Positions 1 through 12,938 are shown, counted from the first letter of the stretch. The stretch is 64,000 nt of DNA from Schaalia sp. JY-X169 (GCF_014069575.1 NZ_CP059675.1:1984001-2048000), one strand, 5' to 3'. The notes: generated from the letters alone by a model not told the origin. Translations and numbers: made by a program.

Positions 1-1371
<1,371 letters not shown>

Positions 1372-1398
1372 TTACTCCTTATTTCCGTGGGTCACGTT

Positions 1399-4929
<3,531 letters not shown>

Positions 4930-5061
4930 TGTAGGGTGAACTACAGAGCCTGCATGCGTTGCGCGCGTTGCTCCCGGCCCCTAACTGACTCGCTCCTGCA
5001 CGCTTGGCGCTGATTCGGCGTGTGGATACAGGTCACCTCGGACACATGGGTGCAAATGTTG

Positions 5062-5090
5062 AGTTTATGTGGGCCGGTGGTGTATAGCAA
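5062..5090 (-). promoter_or_regulatory. Candidate promoter for rpoBC
   Basis: On the minus strand TTGCTA (5085-5090) and TAAACT (5062-5067) are separated by 17 bases, a sigma-70-type arrangement about 130 bases upstream of the rpoB ATG. A separate promoter is expected because rplJL is 4.3 kb away and divergent genes lie between. The rest of the 4930-5171 gap is very GC-rich with a GCCGGCCGGC palindrome and no gene I can support. Confidence 0.45.
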
Positions 5091-5171
5091 TGGCGCGCGG
5101 CGTGAGGTTGGGCACGCTGCCGGCCGGCCCCGCCCCGCCGCCGCACCTCCGGGCCGCCGCCCGGGCGCATC

Positions 5172-5248
5172 CGCCACTAACTACACACTTGTGGCTCAAA
5201 AACCCCCGAAATCCCCGCAAATTCTTGCCACTTCAGTGCAGTTAGCGG
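5172..5248. repeat. 77-bp direct repeat, copy 1 (with imperfect terminal inverted repeats)
   Basis: Matches 6568-6644 at 73 of 77 positions, in the same orientation; the two copies bracket the AbiEi/DUF559-like gene. Inside the repeat the two sides pair imperfectly: CTAACTACAC near the left end against GTGCAGTTAG at the right, and GTGGC against GCCAC further in. A single strand could fold as one long hairpin around a CCCCCGAAATCCCCG core. I found no third copy in the window. Confidence 0.9.
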
Positions 5249-5328
5249 AAATGCCTGCCGGCGGCCCGACCGCCCTGCCCGCGGCGGCTGCCCATCGGTC
5301 CCCACCCGTTCTCAAGGCCCCGACTCCT

Positions 5329-6573
5329 TCAGAACTTCCGGTCCCTGTGGAAAAGCTCCGGCGACTGCGCCGCCCAGAGCTTTCCACCGGGTCGAGACAC
5401 TGTGACACCCAAAGCACACAGTCGCTCGCGCAAGTACACAGCCAGGGCTGAGAGGTCACGACACTGCTCGTAGTAGACATTTATGAAGCGCCACCCACTA
5501 TCGGTGAGCAGCTGCTGGCGTCTAGAGAATCGCAATGCGACCTCATCCGCCGTTGCTGCAGTTCCCCCGAACTTGCCCATCCCAGAGACTTCGATTGCGA
5601 TCATCTCCTCCGGCAGAGCGATATCAACAAAAAACCTCCGCCCTCGCACCTGCACTTCGTGCTGGCAAACGACTTCCTGTCGCCCTCGCACCAGGCACGT
5701 GAGCACCCACAGCACAGTTGACTCTGCAGGTGATTCGATCCCACCACTCGCACTCTCGAGAACTGCCTGGGTCCTGCGGTGTCCTCTTTCCATTCCCAAA
5801 CTGCAAACCTCTTGAATGAGGTGCTCCCGCCAACGCGCCTCGCGGATTCGCGACCCCTCTAAGTCCCAGCGATCAAAGCCCGCAATGAACCGCAGGAAGG
5901 CGGAGACGTTGTGGAATGCCTGCAGCGGATGAGCTCGCTGGCACAGGTCGTAAGCCAGTAGCGGTATCGGTGCAAGGGGCATGCCCCAGAAACCTTCGGC
6001 CTCAAGCCCCTCAACCATTGGCCCGCTGCGACGACAATGCCAAGCAACGCTAGGAACGATGATCTCACCCACGCGGACAGCGGGGAACAACGCGGGCTTC
6101 CCACTCCTGGCGTCAGTTCGTACTGTGACGTCGGGATTGTTCCACCATGGCTCTATCCCGAGGGTGACTAGTGCAGACTCCCCCGTGAACAGCACTCCGT
6201 GCCTCGTCGTTGAGAGCAGCCGCGCTTGTGCGACCCTTCGCCGCACGTCCCAGGGCTTCTCGCCTTCGAGGTACGAGGTGGCGACGTATGTCCCCCTCAC
6301 CACCATCACCAGACTGTTGCTCTTGCGGATGCGGCGGCTCTGCGTCGAGCGAAGAAGATGCTTGCTTGATACGTCCATAATTGCATCGTGCGCGACTCGA
6401 GATGTCTGCGCAGGTGAAACTTCCCCGGCTGGGGATATCAGCAGTTCCTCGGTTCTGTGGATAAGGACCTTCCCGTCAGGCCCGGACGGCACTGTCGCCG
6501 CGGAAGCGCGCTCGCGCAAGGCAACCAACGTAGCCAGACCCAACCATGCCGACCTCGGGTGCACCATCGCCAC
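5329..6573 (-). CDS. AbiEi-like / DUF559-type protein (putative antitoxin with nuclease-fold C-terminus)
   Basis: 414 residues from a GTG at 6573; an ATG two codons later is an alternative. The layout resembles actinobacterial proteins annotated as 'type IV toxin-antitoxin system AbiEi family antitoxin domain' proteins: an N-terminal region with RGTYV, a central region, and a C-terminal DUF559/Vsr-like fold. In the last part, FFVDIALPEEMIAIEVSG supplies the Asp (about 317) and Glu (about 328) expected of a PD-(D/E)XK core, followed by KFGG, RFSRRQQLL and SGWRFINV, as in DUF559. The usual Asp after the Glu strand is Ser here, so activity is uncertain. No AbiEii toxin gene is adjacent. The start codon lies inside the 77-bp repeat, which therefore carries its upstream region. 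Function is inferred from fold only. Confidence 0.75.
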   Translation of the reverse strand: MAMVHPRSAWLGLATLVALRERASAATVPSGPDGKVLIHRTEELLISPAGEVSPAQTSRVAHDAIMDVSSKHLLRSTQSRRIRKSNSLVMVVRGTYVATSYLEGEKPWDVRRRVAQARLLSTTRHGVLFTGESALVTLGIEPWWNNPDVTVRTDARSGKPALFPAVRVGEIIVPSVAWHCRRSGPMVEGLEAEGFWGMPLAPIPLLAYDLCQRAHPLQAFHNVSAFLRFIAGFDRWDLEGSRIREARWREHLIQEVCSLGMERGHRRTQAVLESASGGIESPAESTVLWVLTCLVRGRQEVVCQHEVQVRGRRFFVDIALPEEMIAIEVSGMGKFGGTAATADEVALRFSRRQQLLTDSGWRFINVYYEQCRDLSALAVYLRERLCALGVTVSRPGGKLWAAQSPELFHRDRKF

Positions 6574-6644
6574 TAGCTACACTCTTGTGGCTCAAAAACC
6601 CCCGAAATCCCTGCAAATTCCTGCCACTTCAGTGCAGTTAGCGG
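6568..6644. repeat. 77-bp direct repeat, copy 2
   Basis: Partner of 5172-5248 (4 mismatches in 77). It includes the GTG start codon of the AbiEi/DUF559-like gene and roughly 70 bases upstream of it, so it should hold the promoter or leader of that gene. It ends about 50 bases before the YggS start on the other strand. Confidence 0.9.
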
Positions 6645-6694
6645 GAGAGTCTAGACTGGACGCGCAATCTTTCCCCGACACCGGAGGGACACCC

Positions 6695-7498
6695 GTGGAT
6701 CTGCCCGTAGACTCGACCTCAGACTCCCACTCCGTAATCGGAGCCGACCACGCCGAGGCCACCGCTCAAATCGGTCGCAACGTTGCCGCCGTCCGGGAGC
6801 AGATCAACGCCGCCGCCCTCCGCTCCGGCCGCAGTGCCGCGGATATCCGCCTCCTTCCCGTCACCAAGTACCACCCGGAGAGCCAACTCCGCGCCATCCA
6901 CAGCCTCGGTTTCCGAGACCTTGGCGAGAACCGGATCCAGGAACTTCGCGCCAAAGCGGCGGCCATGAGTGACCTCGACATCAACTGGGTCCTCATCGGT
7001 CATCTCCAGACCAATAAGGCGACACAGGCCGCGCGGGTCGCACAAGAGGTCCAGTCAGTCGACTCACTTCGCGTCGCCACCGCCCTCAGCAATGCCGTGG
7101 TCAGACTCCACAGCGAGGACGAGGACGCAGGTGCGGGCGCCACAGCCGCATCCGCAGCCGCCACCCCACTGACGGTCCTGCTCCAAGTCAACACGTCCGG
7201 CGAGGAAGCCAAGCACGGCCTCGCCCCAAGCGAAGTCGGGGCCGTCCTCGAACAGGTTGCGGACCTGCCGGGCCTAGCCGTCGCAGGTTTCATGACCATG
7301 GCGCCGCTAACCAACGACGAGGGCGTGGTGCGACAAACCTTCTCCCGTCTGCGGGAACTGCGCGACGCACTCAGGACAACGTCGGGGCTGGAACTCCCAG
7401 AACTCTCCATGGGGATGTCCCATGACTTCGAGATCGCCATCGAAGAGGGTGCGACAACCGTGCGGATTGGCTCCTCAATCTTCGGCCCCCGCCTTTAG
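6695..7498 (+). CDS. YggS/PLPBP family pyridoxal-phosphate homeostasis protein
   Basis: 267 residues from the GTG at 6695, chosen because GGAGGG sits about seven bases upstream. The frame stays open further upstream but that part would run through the divergent gene and the 77-bp repeat. Family marks: PVTKYHP with the PLP-binding Lys, GENRIQE, WVLIGHLQTNKA, LQVNTSGEEAKHGL and the C-terminal SMGMSHDFEIAIEEGATTVRIG with IFGPR. These proteins bind PLP without known catalysis and influence vitamin B6 and amino-acid balance. An Ala-rich insertion of about 15 residues (AGAGATAASAAAT) sits mid-protein. In many actinobacteria the family member lies in the cell-division cluster; here it stands alone. 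It ends 7 bp from the convergent ROK gene. Confidence 0.95.
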   Translation: MDLPVDSTSDSHSVIGADHAEATAQIGRNVAAVREQINAAALRSGRSAADIRLLPVTKYHPESQLRAIHSLGFRDLGENRIQELRAKAAAMSDLDINWVLIGHLQTNKATQAARVAQEVQSVDSLRVATALSNAVVRLHSEDEDAGAGATAASAAATPLTVLLQVNTSGEEAKHGLAPSEVGAVLEQVADLPGLAVAGFMTMAPLTNDEGVVRQTFSRLRELRDALRTTSGLELPELSMGMSHDFEIAIEEGATTVRIGSSIFGPRL

Positions 7499-7505
7499 CT
7501 GGCGA

Positions 7506-8405
7506 TCAGGCTGACCCGAACTGCCCTCTGAAGTTGTAGACAGCCCCAAGCAGGTTGGCATCGTTGAAATACCGACACGCTACAACGTGCGGCAAGGGGA
7601 ACACCTCGTCGGAGAACTTCTTGGCGGCGCGGATCTCTTCGTTGAGGATCTGCAGGAACAGCGGCTGCACGCTGATCCCGCCTCCAACCGCGAACCTCTC
7701 TGGGGCGAGGACACACTGAATGTTGAGGATCTGGACAGCAAACTCTGAACAGTAACGGCGCAGTGCTGCCAGGGCGTCCTCGTCCCCCTGACCGGCCCGG
7801 GCAAACAGCTCTTCCCCGTCGATTTCCGTCGCACCCGACCTGCGCTGGTAGTCCGCGATGAGCCCAGGCACCCCTGTCGCCCACCCAAACCACCTGGTCT
7901 TCTCAGTTTCGTGCGCCTTACCAACGGATATGTAGCTGTATTCGCCCGCAAAAGAGTTGCGCCCGCGGAGGATCTCCCGACCCACGAACGCCCCTCCCCC
8001 AACTGCGGTCCCACAGATCACGACGGCCCCACTGTCGCAGTCCTCGAGCGCCCCACTTGTCATCTCTGCCCACACCGCTGCTTTTGCGTCATTCTCTATC
8101 GAGACGCTGACGCCGGGCATCCTCTCCTGGAGCAACGCGGCAAGCGGCACCCCGTAGTTGTATTCAAGGGCGCCACCCGAACGCATGAACCCCGCGTCAC
8201 GATCCACAACTCCAGGAACACTCAGCGCAATCCCTTCCACCTGGCCGTGGAAGACCTGATATATCGACTCAACTGTATCGATGAAGTCATCCAGGCCTTC
8301 CAGTGGCGTGGGGACCCTACCTTTTCCGGTGAGGACCCCGCCCTCGTCGACGAGGGCGTACTTGATGAACGTTCCCCCCACATCGATTGCAAGAACCTGT
8401 CCCAC
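7506..8405 (-). CDS. ROK-family sugar kinase
   Basis: 299 residues from a GTG at 8405, chosen because AAGGGGG lies just upstream and the product starts directly at the ATP-binding motif (QVLAIDVGGTFIKYALVDE). An upstream in-frame ATG would add about 31 poorly conserved residues. Further marks: LSVPGVVD, ENDAKAAVWAE with the catalytic Asp, and GTAVGGGAFVGREILRG. The zinc-binding Cys motif of many ROK glucokinases and repressors is absent, and there is no N-terminal helix-turn-helix, so this is a kinase rather than an NagC-type regulator, perhaps of the beta-glucoside kinase kind. No sugar transport or hydrolase genes are nearby, so the substrate is unknown. Confidence 0.88.
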   Translation of the reverse strand: MGQVLAIDVGGTFIKYALVDEGGVLTGKGRVPTPLEGLDDFIDTVESIYQVFHGQVEGIALSVPGVVDRDAGFMRSGGALEYNYGVPLAALLQERMPGVSVSIENDAKAAVWAEMTSGALEDCDSGAVVICGTAVGGGAFVGREILRGRNSFAGEYSYISVGKAHETEKTRWFGWATGVPGLIADYQRRSGATEIDGEELFARAGQGDEDALAALRRYCSEFAVQILNIQCVLAPERFAVGGGISVQPLFLQILNEEIRAAKKFSDEVFPLPHVVACRYFNDANLLGAVYNFRGQFGSA

Positions 8406-8555
8406 ACCGACCCCCTTGTCCGCTCCGGTCAGACTTCCACTATCCGGCTTCTCTGCCCAGAGTGCGCAAGGAAAACCCAACACTACGGCGGCTGTCAACC
8501 CACTTTCGGTATCGCGTCCTCGGTGAAAGAGTGGCGTGGATGAAAGGAGTTACCC

Positions 8556-9152
8556 ATGAGAATCAGAACAAACTTGGTCGCCGGAGCAGCGTTACTTGCA
8601 CTTGGGATGGCAGCCTGCACGACACCGCAGACAATCACGGATGACCCCGCGATATCAGGAGGAACGGACACCGTCATACCCCAGAGTGAGGCTCAACCGT
8701 CAGGTGGCGGCAAGGCATCTGACGACACCCAGAGTTCACAGGGAGAGGTCAACCCCATTCAAGCAATCGACATTGCCCTCTCACGGAGCCCGGGGGTCGT
8801 GGTTGAGATAGAAGCGGAGACTACGGATGGCCGTCCGGTCTGGGAAGTGGTCGTGAGGGGAGACGCTGACGACGGTTTCGAAGTCATCATCGACCGAGTC
8901 ACCGGTGAGGTTATAGCGACGAACCCGCACCCACTGTCAGATGACAAAAGGGCAGAAGCGGGCATAACTGCCGCAGAGGCGATTCAGATCGGCTTCGCCG
9001 CTGTCCCCGGGGAGCTCGATGAACTCGAACTTGACACTGAGAACTCAGTCTTGGTTTGGGAGCTCGACATTTACTCGGACGAGGGCGGAAGGTATGAGCT
9101 GAAGATTGACGCCACAACGGGCGACATCGTCCAGCAGAAGCGCGACAACTAA
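8556..9152 (+). CDS. PepSY-domain lipoprotein
   Basis: 198 residues. The N-terminus is a lipoprotein signal (MRIRTNLVAGAALLALGMAAC), with cleavage and lipidation expected at the Cys. A Ser/Gln/Gly-rich linker follows, then two PepSY-like repeats, each with the pattern hydrophobic strand, VWEVVV or VWELDI, and a closing FEVIIDRVTGEV or YELKIDATTGDIV. AGGAG lies seven bases before the ATG. PepSY domains are found in secreted or membrane-attached proteins and in some cases inhibit proteases; no target is apparent here. It is divergent from the ROK gene and ends at a hairpin shared with rplL. Confidence 0.88.
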   Translation: MRIRTNLVAGAALLALGMAACTTPQTITDDPAISGGTDTVIPQSEAQPSGGGKASDDTQSSQGEVNPIQAIDIALSRSPGVVVEIEAETTDGRPVWEVVVRGDADDGFEVIIDRVTGEVIATNPHPLSDDKRAEAGITAAEAIQIGFAAVPGELDELELDTENSVLVWELDIYSDEGGRYELKIDATTGDIVQQKRDN

Positions 9153-9189
9153 CCGCCTCGACCGGGTAAGCGACTTGAAATGGGAAGCA

Positions 9190-9227
9190 GAAACGCCCGC
9201 CCAACCCAAGGGTTGAACGGGCGTTTC
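9190..9227. terminator. Bidirectional terminator hairpin between lipoprotein gene and rplL
   Basis: GAAACGCCCG at 9190-9199 pairs with CGGGCGTTTC at 9218-9227, and the inner CCAACC/GGTTG extends the stem. It sits between two convergent genes and can serve both strands; the runs flanking it are short. Confidence 0.7.
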
Positions 9228-9264
9228 GTTGTCTCAAAATATCTGAGAACGACGCTCCTGAAAA

Positions 9265-9648
9265 CTACTTCAGGGTTACGGTGCCACCAACGGCTTCAAT
9301 GTCAGCCTTGGCCTTGTCGGCATCTTCCTTCTTGGCGCCTTCGAGCAGGACTGACGGAACGCCGTCAACCTTCTCCTTGGCTTCCTTCAGGCCCAGGCCG
9401 GTCAGGGCGCGAACGGCCTTGATAACCTGGATCTTCTCGGAACCGAAGGACTCGAGAACGACGTCAAATTCGGTCTTCTCTTCCTCGGCAGCGGCCTCGG
9501 CGCCCGGAGCAGCAGCAACTGCAACAGCAGCCGGAGCAGCAGCGGTAACATCGAACTCATCTTCGAACAGCTTCACGAACTCAGAGAGCTCGAGCAGCGT
9601 CATTTCCTTGAAAACTGCAATCAGTTCTTCATTTGTCATCTTCGCCAT
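9265..9648 (-). CDS. rplL: 50S ribosomal protein L7/L12
   Basis: 127 residues from the ATG at 9648, preceded by GGGAGG seven bases upstream. N-terminal dimerisation part ([20 protein letters not shown]), Ala-rich hinge, then the C-terminal factor-binding domain with [26 protein letters not shown] and a final GGTVTLK. Forms the flexible stalk that recruits elongation factors. Cotranscribed with rplJ 90 bp upstream. Unusually, rpoB does not follow directly: four unrelated genes lie between. Confidence 0.98.
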   Translation of the reverse strand: MAKMTNEELIAVFKEMTLLELSEFVKLFEDEFDVTAAAPAAVAVAAAPGAEAAAEEEKTEFDVVLESFGSEKIQVIKAVRALTGLGLKEAKEKVDGVPSVLLEGAKKEDADKAKADIEAVGGTVTLK

Positions 9649-9737
9649 GATTTTTCCTCCCACAAAACGAAACTTGGTTTTTTCAGGCCACGACCGCCCT
9701 CGTCATCAGACGGGAACGATCCGGGAACAGCAGTTCC

Positions 9738-10259
9738 TTACGCGGCTTCTTCCTGCTTTTCCCGCAGAGCATCGGCCAAACGGACCACCTTGACGGGGAG
9801 CGCCTGGAATGCGTATGCGGCCTGGGAAATCTTGGCCTTCATGGCGCCGGCGGCCTTAGCCAACAGCACCTCACGGGACTCAAGATCAGCCAACTTGTTC
9901 ACTGCCTCTTGCGAGAGCAATGCACCATCCATCGCACCTGACTTGACGACCAGCGCCTCATTTTGCTTCGCAAAATCGCGCAGTGCCTTTGCAGCCTCAA
10001 CCGGTTCCCCGGTCACGAAAGCAATAGCGGTCGGGCCATTGAGGTCTTCTTCGAGGAAATCGAATCCAACCTTCTTGGCAGCCAGAGTTGCAAGGGTGTT
10101 CTTGACAACGCGGTATTCGACACCGTCGCCGAGCGCACGACGCAGATCCTTCATCTGACCAACACTCAACCCACGGTATTCAGTCAGAAGGACTGCCCCG
10201 GAGTCGCGGAACTTGTCCGTCAACTCAACTACTACAGCATCTTTATCCATCTTCGCCAT
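9738..10259 (-). CDS. rplJ: 50S ribosomal protein L10
   Basis: 173 residues from the ATG at 10259, chosen because AGGAGG precedes it by six bases; the frame is open further upstream, but that region is the leader RNA. Typical sequence: VVELTDKFRDSGAVLLTEYRGLSV, then RVVKNTLATLAA, and a C-terminal Lys/Glu-rich helix that binds the L7/L12 dimers. L10 with L7/L12 usually represses its own mRNA by binding the leader, and a leader hairpin is present at 10314-10344. Confidence 0.97.
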   Translation of the reverse strand: MAKMDKDAVVVELTDKFRDSGAVLLTEYRGLSVGQMKDLRRALGDGVEYRVVKNTLATLAAKKVGFDFLEEDLNGPTAIAFVTGEPVEAAKALRDFAKQNEALVVKSGAMDGALLSQEAVNKLADLESREVLLAKAAGAMKAKISQAAYAFQALPVKVVRLADALREKQEEAA

Positions 10260-10313
10260 CTTCCACCTCCTGACATTCAATCTTTCACCAAACGGCTTGT
10301 GCCTCCGTAAATG

Positions 10314-10344
10314 CAAAAATCCCGGAACGCAGATGCGCTCCGGG
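10314..10344 (-). terminator. Attenuator-like terminator in the L10 leader
   Basis: On the minus strand CCCGGAGCGCATCTGCGTTC folds back on itself (CCCGGA with TCCGGG, CGCA with TGCG) and is followed by ATTTTTGC, a classical intrinsic terminator located 55 bases upstream of the rplJ start. In other bacteria the L10 leader controls rplJL expression; a terminator here points to control by premature termination. The promoter should lie upstream, near 10400-10500, but I see no clear boxes. Confidence 0.65.
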
Positions 10345-10547
10345 TCCGTGCAGTTGTTCCTCAGATTGCTCTGGGGTCCTGCTGGTCGTTTCACACCTAC
10401 GTGGGTATTTTCAGGTTCCTGATGCCTTCATTTCTGAAGTCTGCAGAAACACACCTACGGTCTTCGGCTTCCAGTAGCGTAGCAGGACGAGGGCGCTGTG
10501 CCCTACGCTCGGGCAGATTTTTCCGCGTGAGTCTGGTCACAACATCC

Positions 10548-11612
10548 TCAGGATGCGTCGCTAGGACCCGCTTGCGTCTGGGCCTCGGGCGAGGACGAGG
10601 ACGCCGCGTGACCAGTCCCCTCGGGTATCGAAACGCGCCTCGGCCTCCCTTGGGCGAGCGTCCCTTGCGCGGCGGTCGAACCATCCCATCCCCCGCCACG
10701 CCCTCGTAATCCATAGCCGACGAGGACGGCCAGCGCCATACCCGCAAGCGGTCCCACTACGTAAATCCAGAAGTCGGTGAAGGTGAGGCTGGCCATGTTG
10801 GGTCCGAAGGTTCGGGCCGGGTTCATGGAAGCGCCGGAAACTGGCGACCCCCACATGCCTGCGAGGGCGATGTAGGCGCCAACGCCAAGCGATCCGATGA
10901 TGCCGATATTCTGCGCGCCCGAGGCCGTTCCCAGAATCACGGTTACCAAGCCAAAGGTCAGAATGAACTCCATGAGAAAGGCAGCGCCCGTGCCATAGCC
11001 TCCCGCCGGGTAGGTGGACCCATTCTGGGCGGAAACCCCGAGCACGAACTGTAGGAAGTACGCCGCAGCGCTTGCGCCTAGGAGTTGCGTGCAAATATAA
11101 GGTACGACCCGCCCCCACGGGAAGTCTCCGCGCAACGCAAAGGCGATGCTGACAGCGGGGTTGAGGTGGGCGCCAGACACCTTGCCCATCGACATGATGA
11201 CGGCCATCACCATCATCCCGGGCGCGACGACGGCGGCCAGCCTTGAGACGGACCCGTCGACTGCGACGTTCATCATCGGCGCGCCCGCGGCGACTAGCAC
11301 CAGGAAGAATGTGCCAACAAATTCCGCAAGGAGGCGACGCCACTTTCGCCGCGGGTCGTTGAAGTCGCGGAAGATTTCGTCGAGGTCGGTGACGGCGCCA
11401 ATTGATGCAGCCTGGTCCCGTGCCGGGGAGCCCACTCTTGCGTCCATGGCGCCAGCAACCGCGTCCGCGCGGGTCGCCTGCGAGCCAGTGCCAGCAACCG
11501 CGTCCGCGCGGGTCGGCTGCGAGCCAGCGCCCGACGCCGCTTCCAAACCCTGCGCGCTTCCCAGATCCACGCGCCCCACTCCGCTTCCCACTTCAGATTG
11601 GATTTCCGTCAC
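10548..11612 (-). CDS. MIP-family channel (aquaporin/glycerol facilitator)
   Basis: 354 residues from a GTG at 11612 that overlaps the TGA of the upstream GNAT gene (GTGA), so translation is probably coupled. Residues from about 90 to 315 form the channel with six hydrophobic helices and both NPA loops, GAHLNPAVSIAFAL and GASMNPARTFGP. Cytoplasmic tails are long for the family: about 90 residues in front, containing a 13-residue tandem repeat (AVAGTGSQATRAD twice), and a Gly/Ser/Arg-rich tail behind. The second NPA is followed by Arg, as in all MIP pores. Water versus glycerol preference cannot be read with confidence. The tail repeats look like recent slippage. Confidence 0.92.
   Translation of the reverse strand: MTEIQSEVGSGVGRVDLGSAQGLEAASGAGSQPTRADAVAGTGSQATRADAVAGAMDARVGSPARDQAASIGAVTDLDEIFRDFNDPRRKWRRLLAEFVGTFFLVLVAAGAPMMNVAVDGSVSRLAAVVAPGMMVMAVIMSMGKVSGAHLNPAVSIAFALRGDFPWGRVVPYICTQLLGASAAAYFLQFVLGVSAQNGSTYPAGGYGTGAAFLMEFILTFGLVTVILGTASGAQNIGIIGSLGVGAYIALAGMWGSPVSGASMNPARTFGPNMASLTFTDFWIYVVGPLAGMALAVLVGYGLRGRGGGWDGSTAAQGTLAQGRPRRVSIPEGTGHAASSSSPEAQTQAGPSDAS
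11451..11528. repeat. 39-bp tandem repeat (2 copies) inside the aquaporin gene
   Basis: Copies begin at 11451 and 11490, period 39 bp, nearly identical, encoding 13 residues each in frame in the predicted cytoplasmic N-terminal tail. A partly matching stretch lies on either side. Length changes would not shift the frame. Confidence 0.85.
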
Positions 11613-12040
11613 GCCTGCGCACCCGACCTCATAAAGACACGCGTCTCGTTCTCGAGGTCGCGGATTTCAACAAACCCGAGAGCCTCATAAAACGCCCTTT
11701 GCCTCGGCTCATCATCTGCCATCAGCACCTGCTGCCGCACGTGCATGTAGGGGGCAAACACTTCATCCATGAGCCAGCGCCCAACCCCGGTGCGCTGCCA
11801 TTCGGGTCGGACGAGGACGTCCTGCAAGTATGCAATCGTGTGCCCATCTCCGACGACGCGGGCGAGCCCCACAAGGACACCGCTCTGGTCCCATGCGGTT
11901 GCCACACGAAGCGAATTGGCAACGCCCTCGACCAACGAGTCCGGATCCGCCGTGTACTTCGTCCATCCGACCGAGCCGTACAGGTCGAGCAGCTCCACTC
12001 TGGTCGGCGTGCGTGTAGTACTGATCAGTGTTTCCGTCAT
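11609..12040 (-). CDS. GNAT-family N-acetyltransferase
   Basis: 143 residues. The acetyl-CoA binding signature is clear: LQDVLVRPEWQRTGVGRWLM (Q/RxxGxG/A type), followed by FYEALGFVEI near the end. Small single-domain acetyltransferases of this sort act on small amines or amino acids; the substrate cannot be told. It is the upstream gene of a two-gene operon with the MIP channel, with overlapping stop and start. Divergent from the esterase gene by 43 bp. Confidence 0.88.
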   Translation of the reverse strand: MTETLISTTRTPTRVELLDLYGSVGWTKYTADPDSLVEGVANSLRVATAWDQSGVLVGLARVVGDGHTIAYLQDVLVRPEWQRTGVGRWLMDEVFAPYMHVRQQVLMADDEPRQRAFYEALGFVEIRDLENETRVFMRSGAQA

Positions 12041-12083
12041 TTCGCACCACCTTTCCGTTACTGCCTCAGGCTACCGTGGGTGT

Positions 12084-12938
12084 ATGACTATGCAGACATG
12101 GAGCGATGTCCGCTCCCAAGCCTTGGGCATGGCGACGTCCCTTACAGTATTCACCCCGGAGGCCATGACCCGCCAGGAATCACGGGTTCCGGGACTCCTG
12201 GTCCTACTGCATGGACTGACGGGAAACCATGCGGTGTGGCCGATGAGGACGGACCTGCAATCCCTGGCCGACCGGCACAACCTGGTGATTGCACTCCCGG
12301 ATGGGGCGAGGTCGTTCTGGCTTGACCAGGCTGTGGGTCTTGAGTGGGGGCGCTGGGTAGGGAGTGAACTGCCCGCGCTCCTGCGTTCCGTGTTGCGGGT
12401 CTCAGCCGCCCGGTCTGAGACGTTCATCGGCGGGTTGTCGATGGGAGGATATGGTGCGGTGCGCGCGGCTTTCGACTACCCGCGCACCTTCGGCGGAGTG
12501 ATCTCACTGTCCGGCACGCTCGATGTTGCGGAGCGGGCCTTCCGGTCGCGCCACCTCGATCTCTACGAGATCGGGTTTGGGGACCTCGAGCGTCCTCGGC
12601 GGAGCGATGATCTGGTCACACGGATGGCCGCCGCAGCCCCCAACACGCCAACCCCCAACACGCCAACCCCCAACACGCCAACCCCCAACACGCCAACCCC
12701 CAACACGCCAACCCTCAGCCCCGCAACCCACAGCGTTGCCGTACCTCTCGACGTCCGGTGTTTCGCGGTATGCGGAACCGAGGACCGCCTGCTGAAGCAG
12801 AACAGGCGCTTCCGAGATATCGCGGAAGAGATCGGCCTCGATCTGACCTATCGCGAGGGGCCCGGCGGTCACGACTACGTGTTCTGGAACGAGTGGCTGC
12901 CGGTCGGTCTGGACCACCTGCGCGGCACGCCGAGTTAG
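12084..12938 (+). CDS. Alpha/beta-hydrolase esterase (EstA/esterase D-like) with internal tandem repeat
   Basis: 284 residues from the ATG at 12084. The catalytic triad can be placed: Ser in GGLSMGGYGA, Asp in CGTEDRLL, His in GPGGHDYVFW. LLVLLHGLTGNH provides the oxyanion loop. The closest architecture I know is the tributyrin esterase / S-formylglutathione hydrolase-like group. Between the lid region and the strand carrying the Asp there is a run of five copies of NTPTP (about residues 187-211), which is not part of the family fold and is encoded by a 15-bp microsatellite. No signal peptide. No strong ribosome-binding site. Confidence 0.85.
   Translation: MTMQTWSDVRSQALGMATSLTVFTPEAMTRQESRVPGLLVLLHGLTGNHAVWPMRTDLQSLADRHNLVIALPDGARSFWLDQAVGLEWGRWVGSELPALLRSVLRVSAARSETFIGGLSMGGYGAVRAAFDYPRTFGGVISLSGTLDVAERAFRSRHLDLYEIGFGDLERPRRSDDLVTRMAAAAPNTPTPNTPTPNTPTPNTPTPNTPTLSPATHSVAVPLDVRCFAVCGTEDRLLKQNRRFRDIAEEIGLDLTYREGPGGHDYVFWNEWLPVGLDHLRGTPS
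12641..12715. repeat. 15-bp tandem repeat, 5 copies, in the esterase gene
   Basis: Unit caacacgccaacccc, five head-to-tail copies with only the last base of the fifth changed. It encodes NTPTP five times and stays in frame at any copy number. Likely variable between strains. Confidence 0.95.

Noticed and set aside
12600-12720. Possible CRISPR-like array
   Set aside because: The repeat is a contiguous 15-bp microsatellite in a coding frame without spacers.
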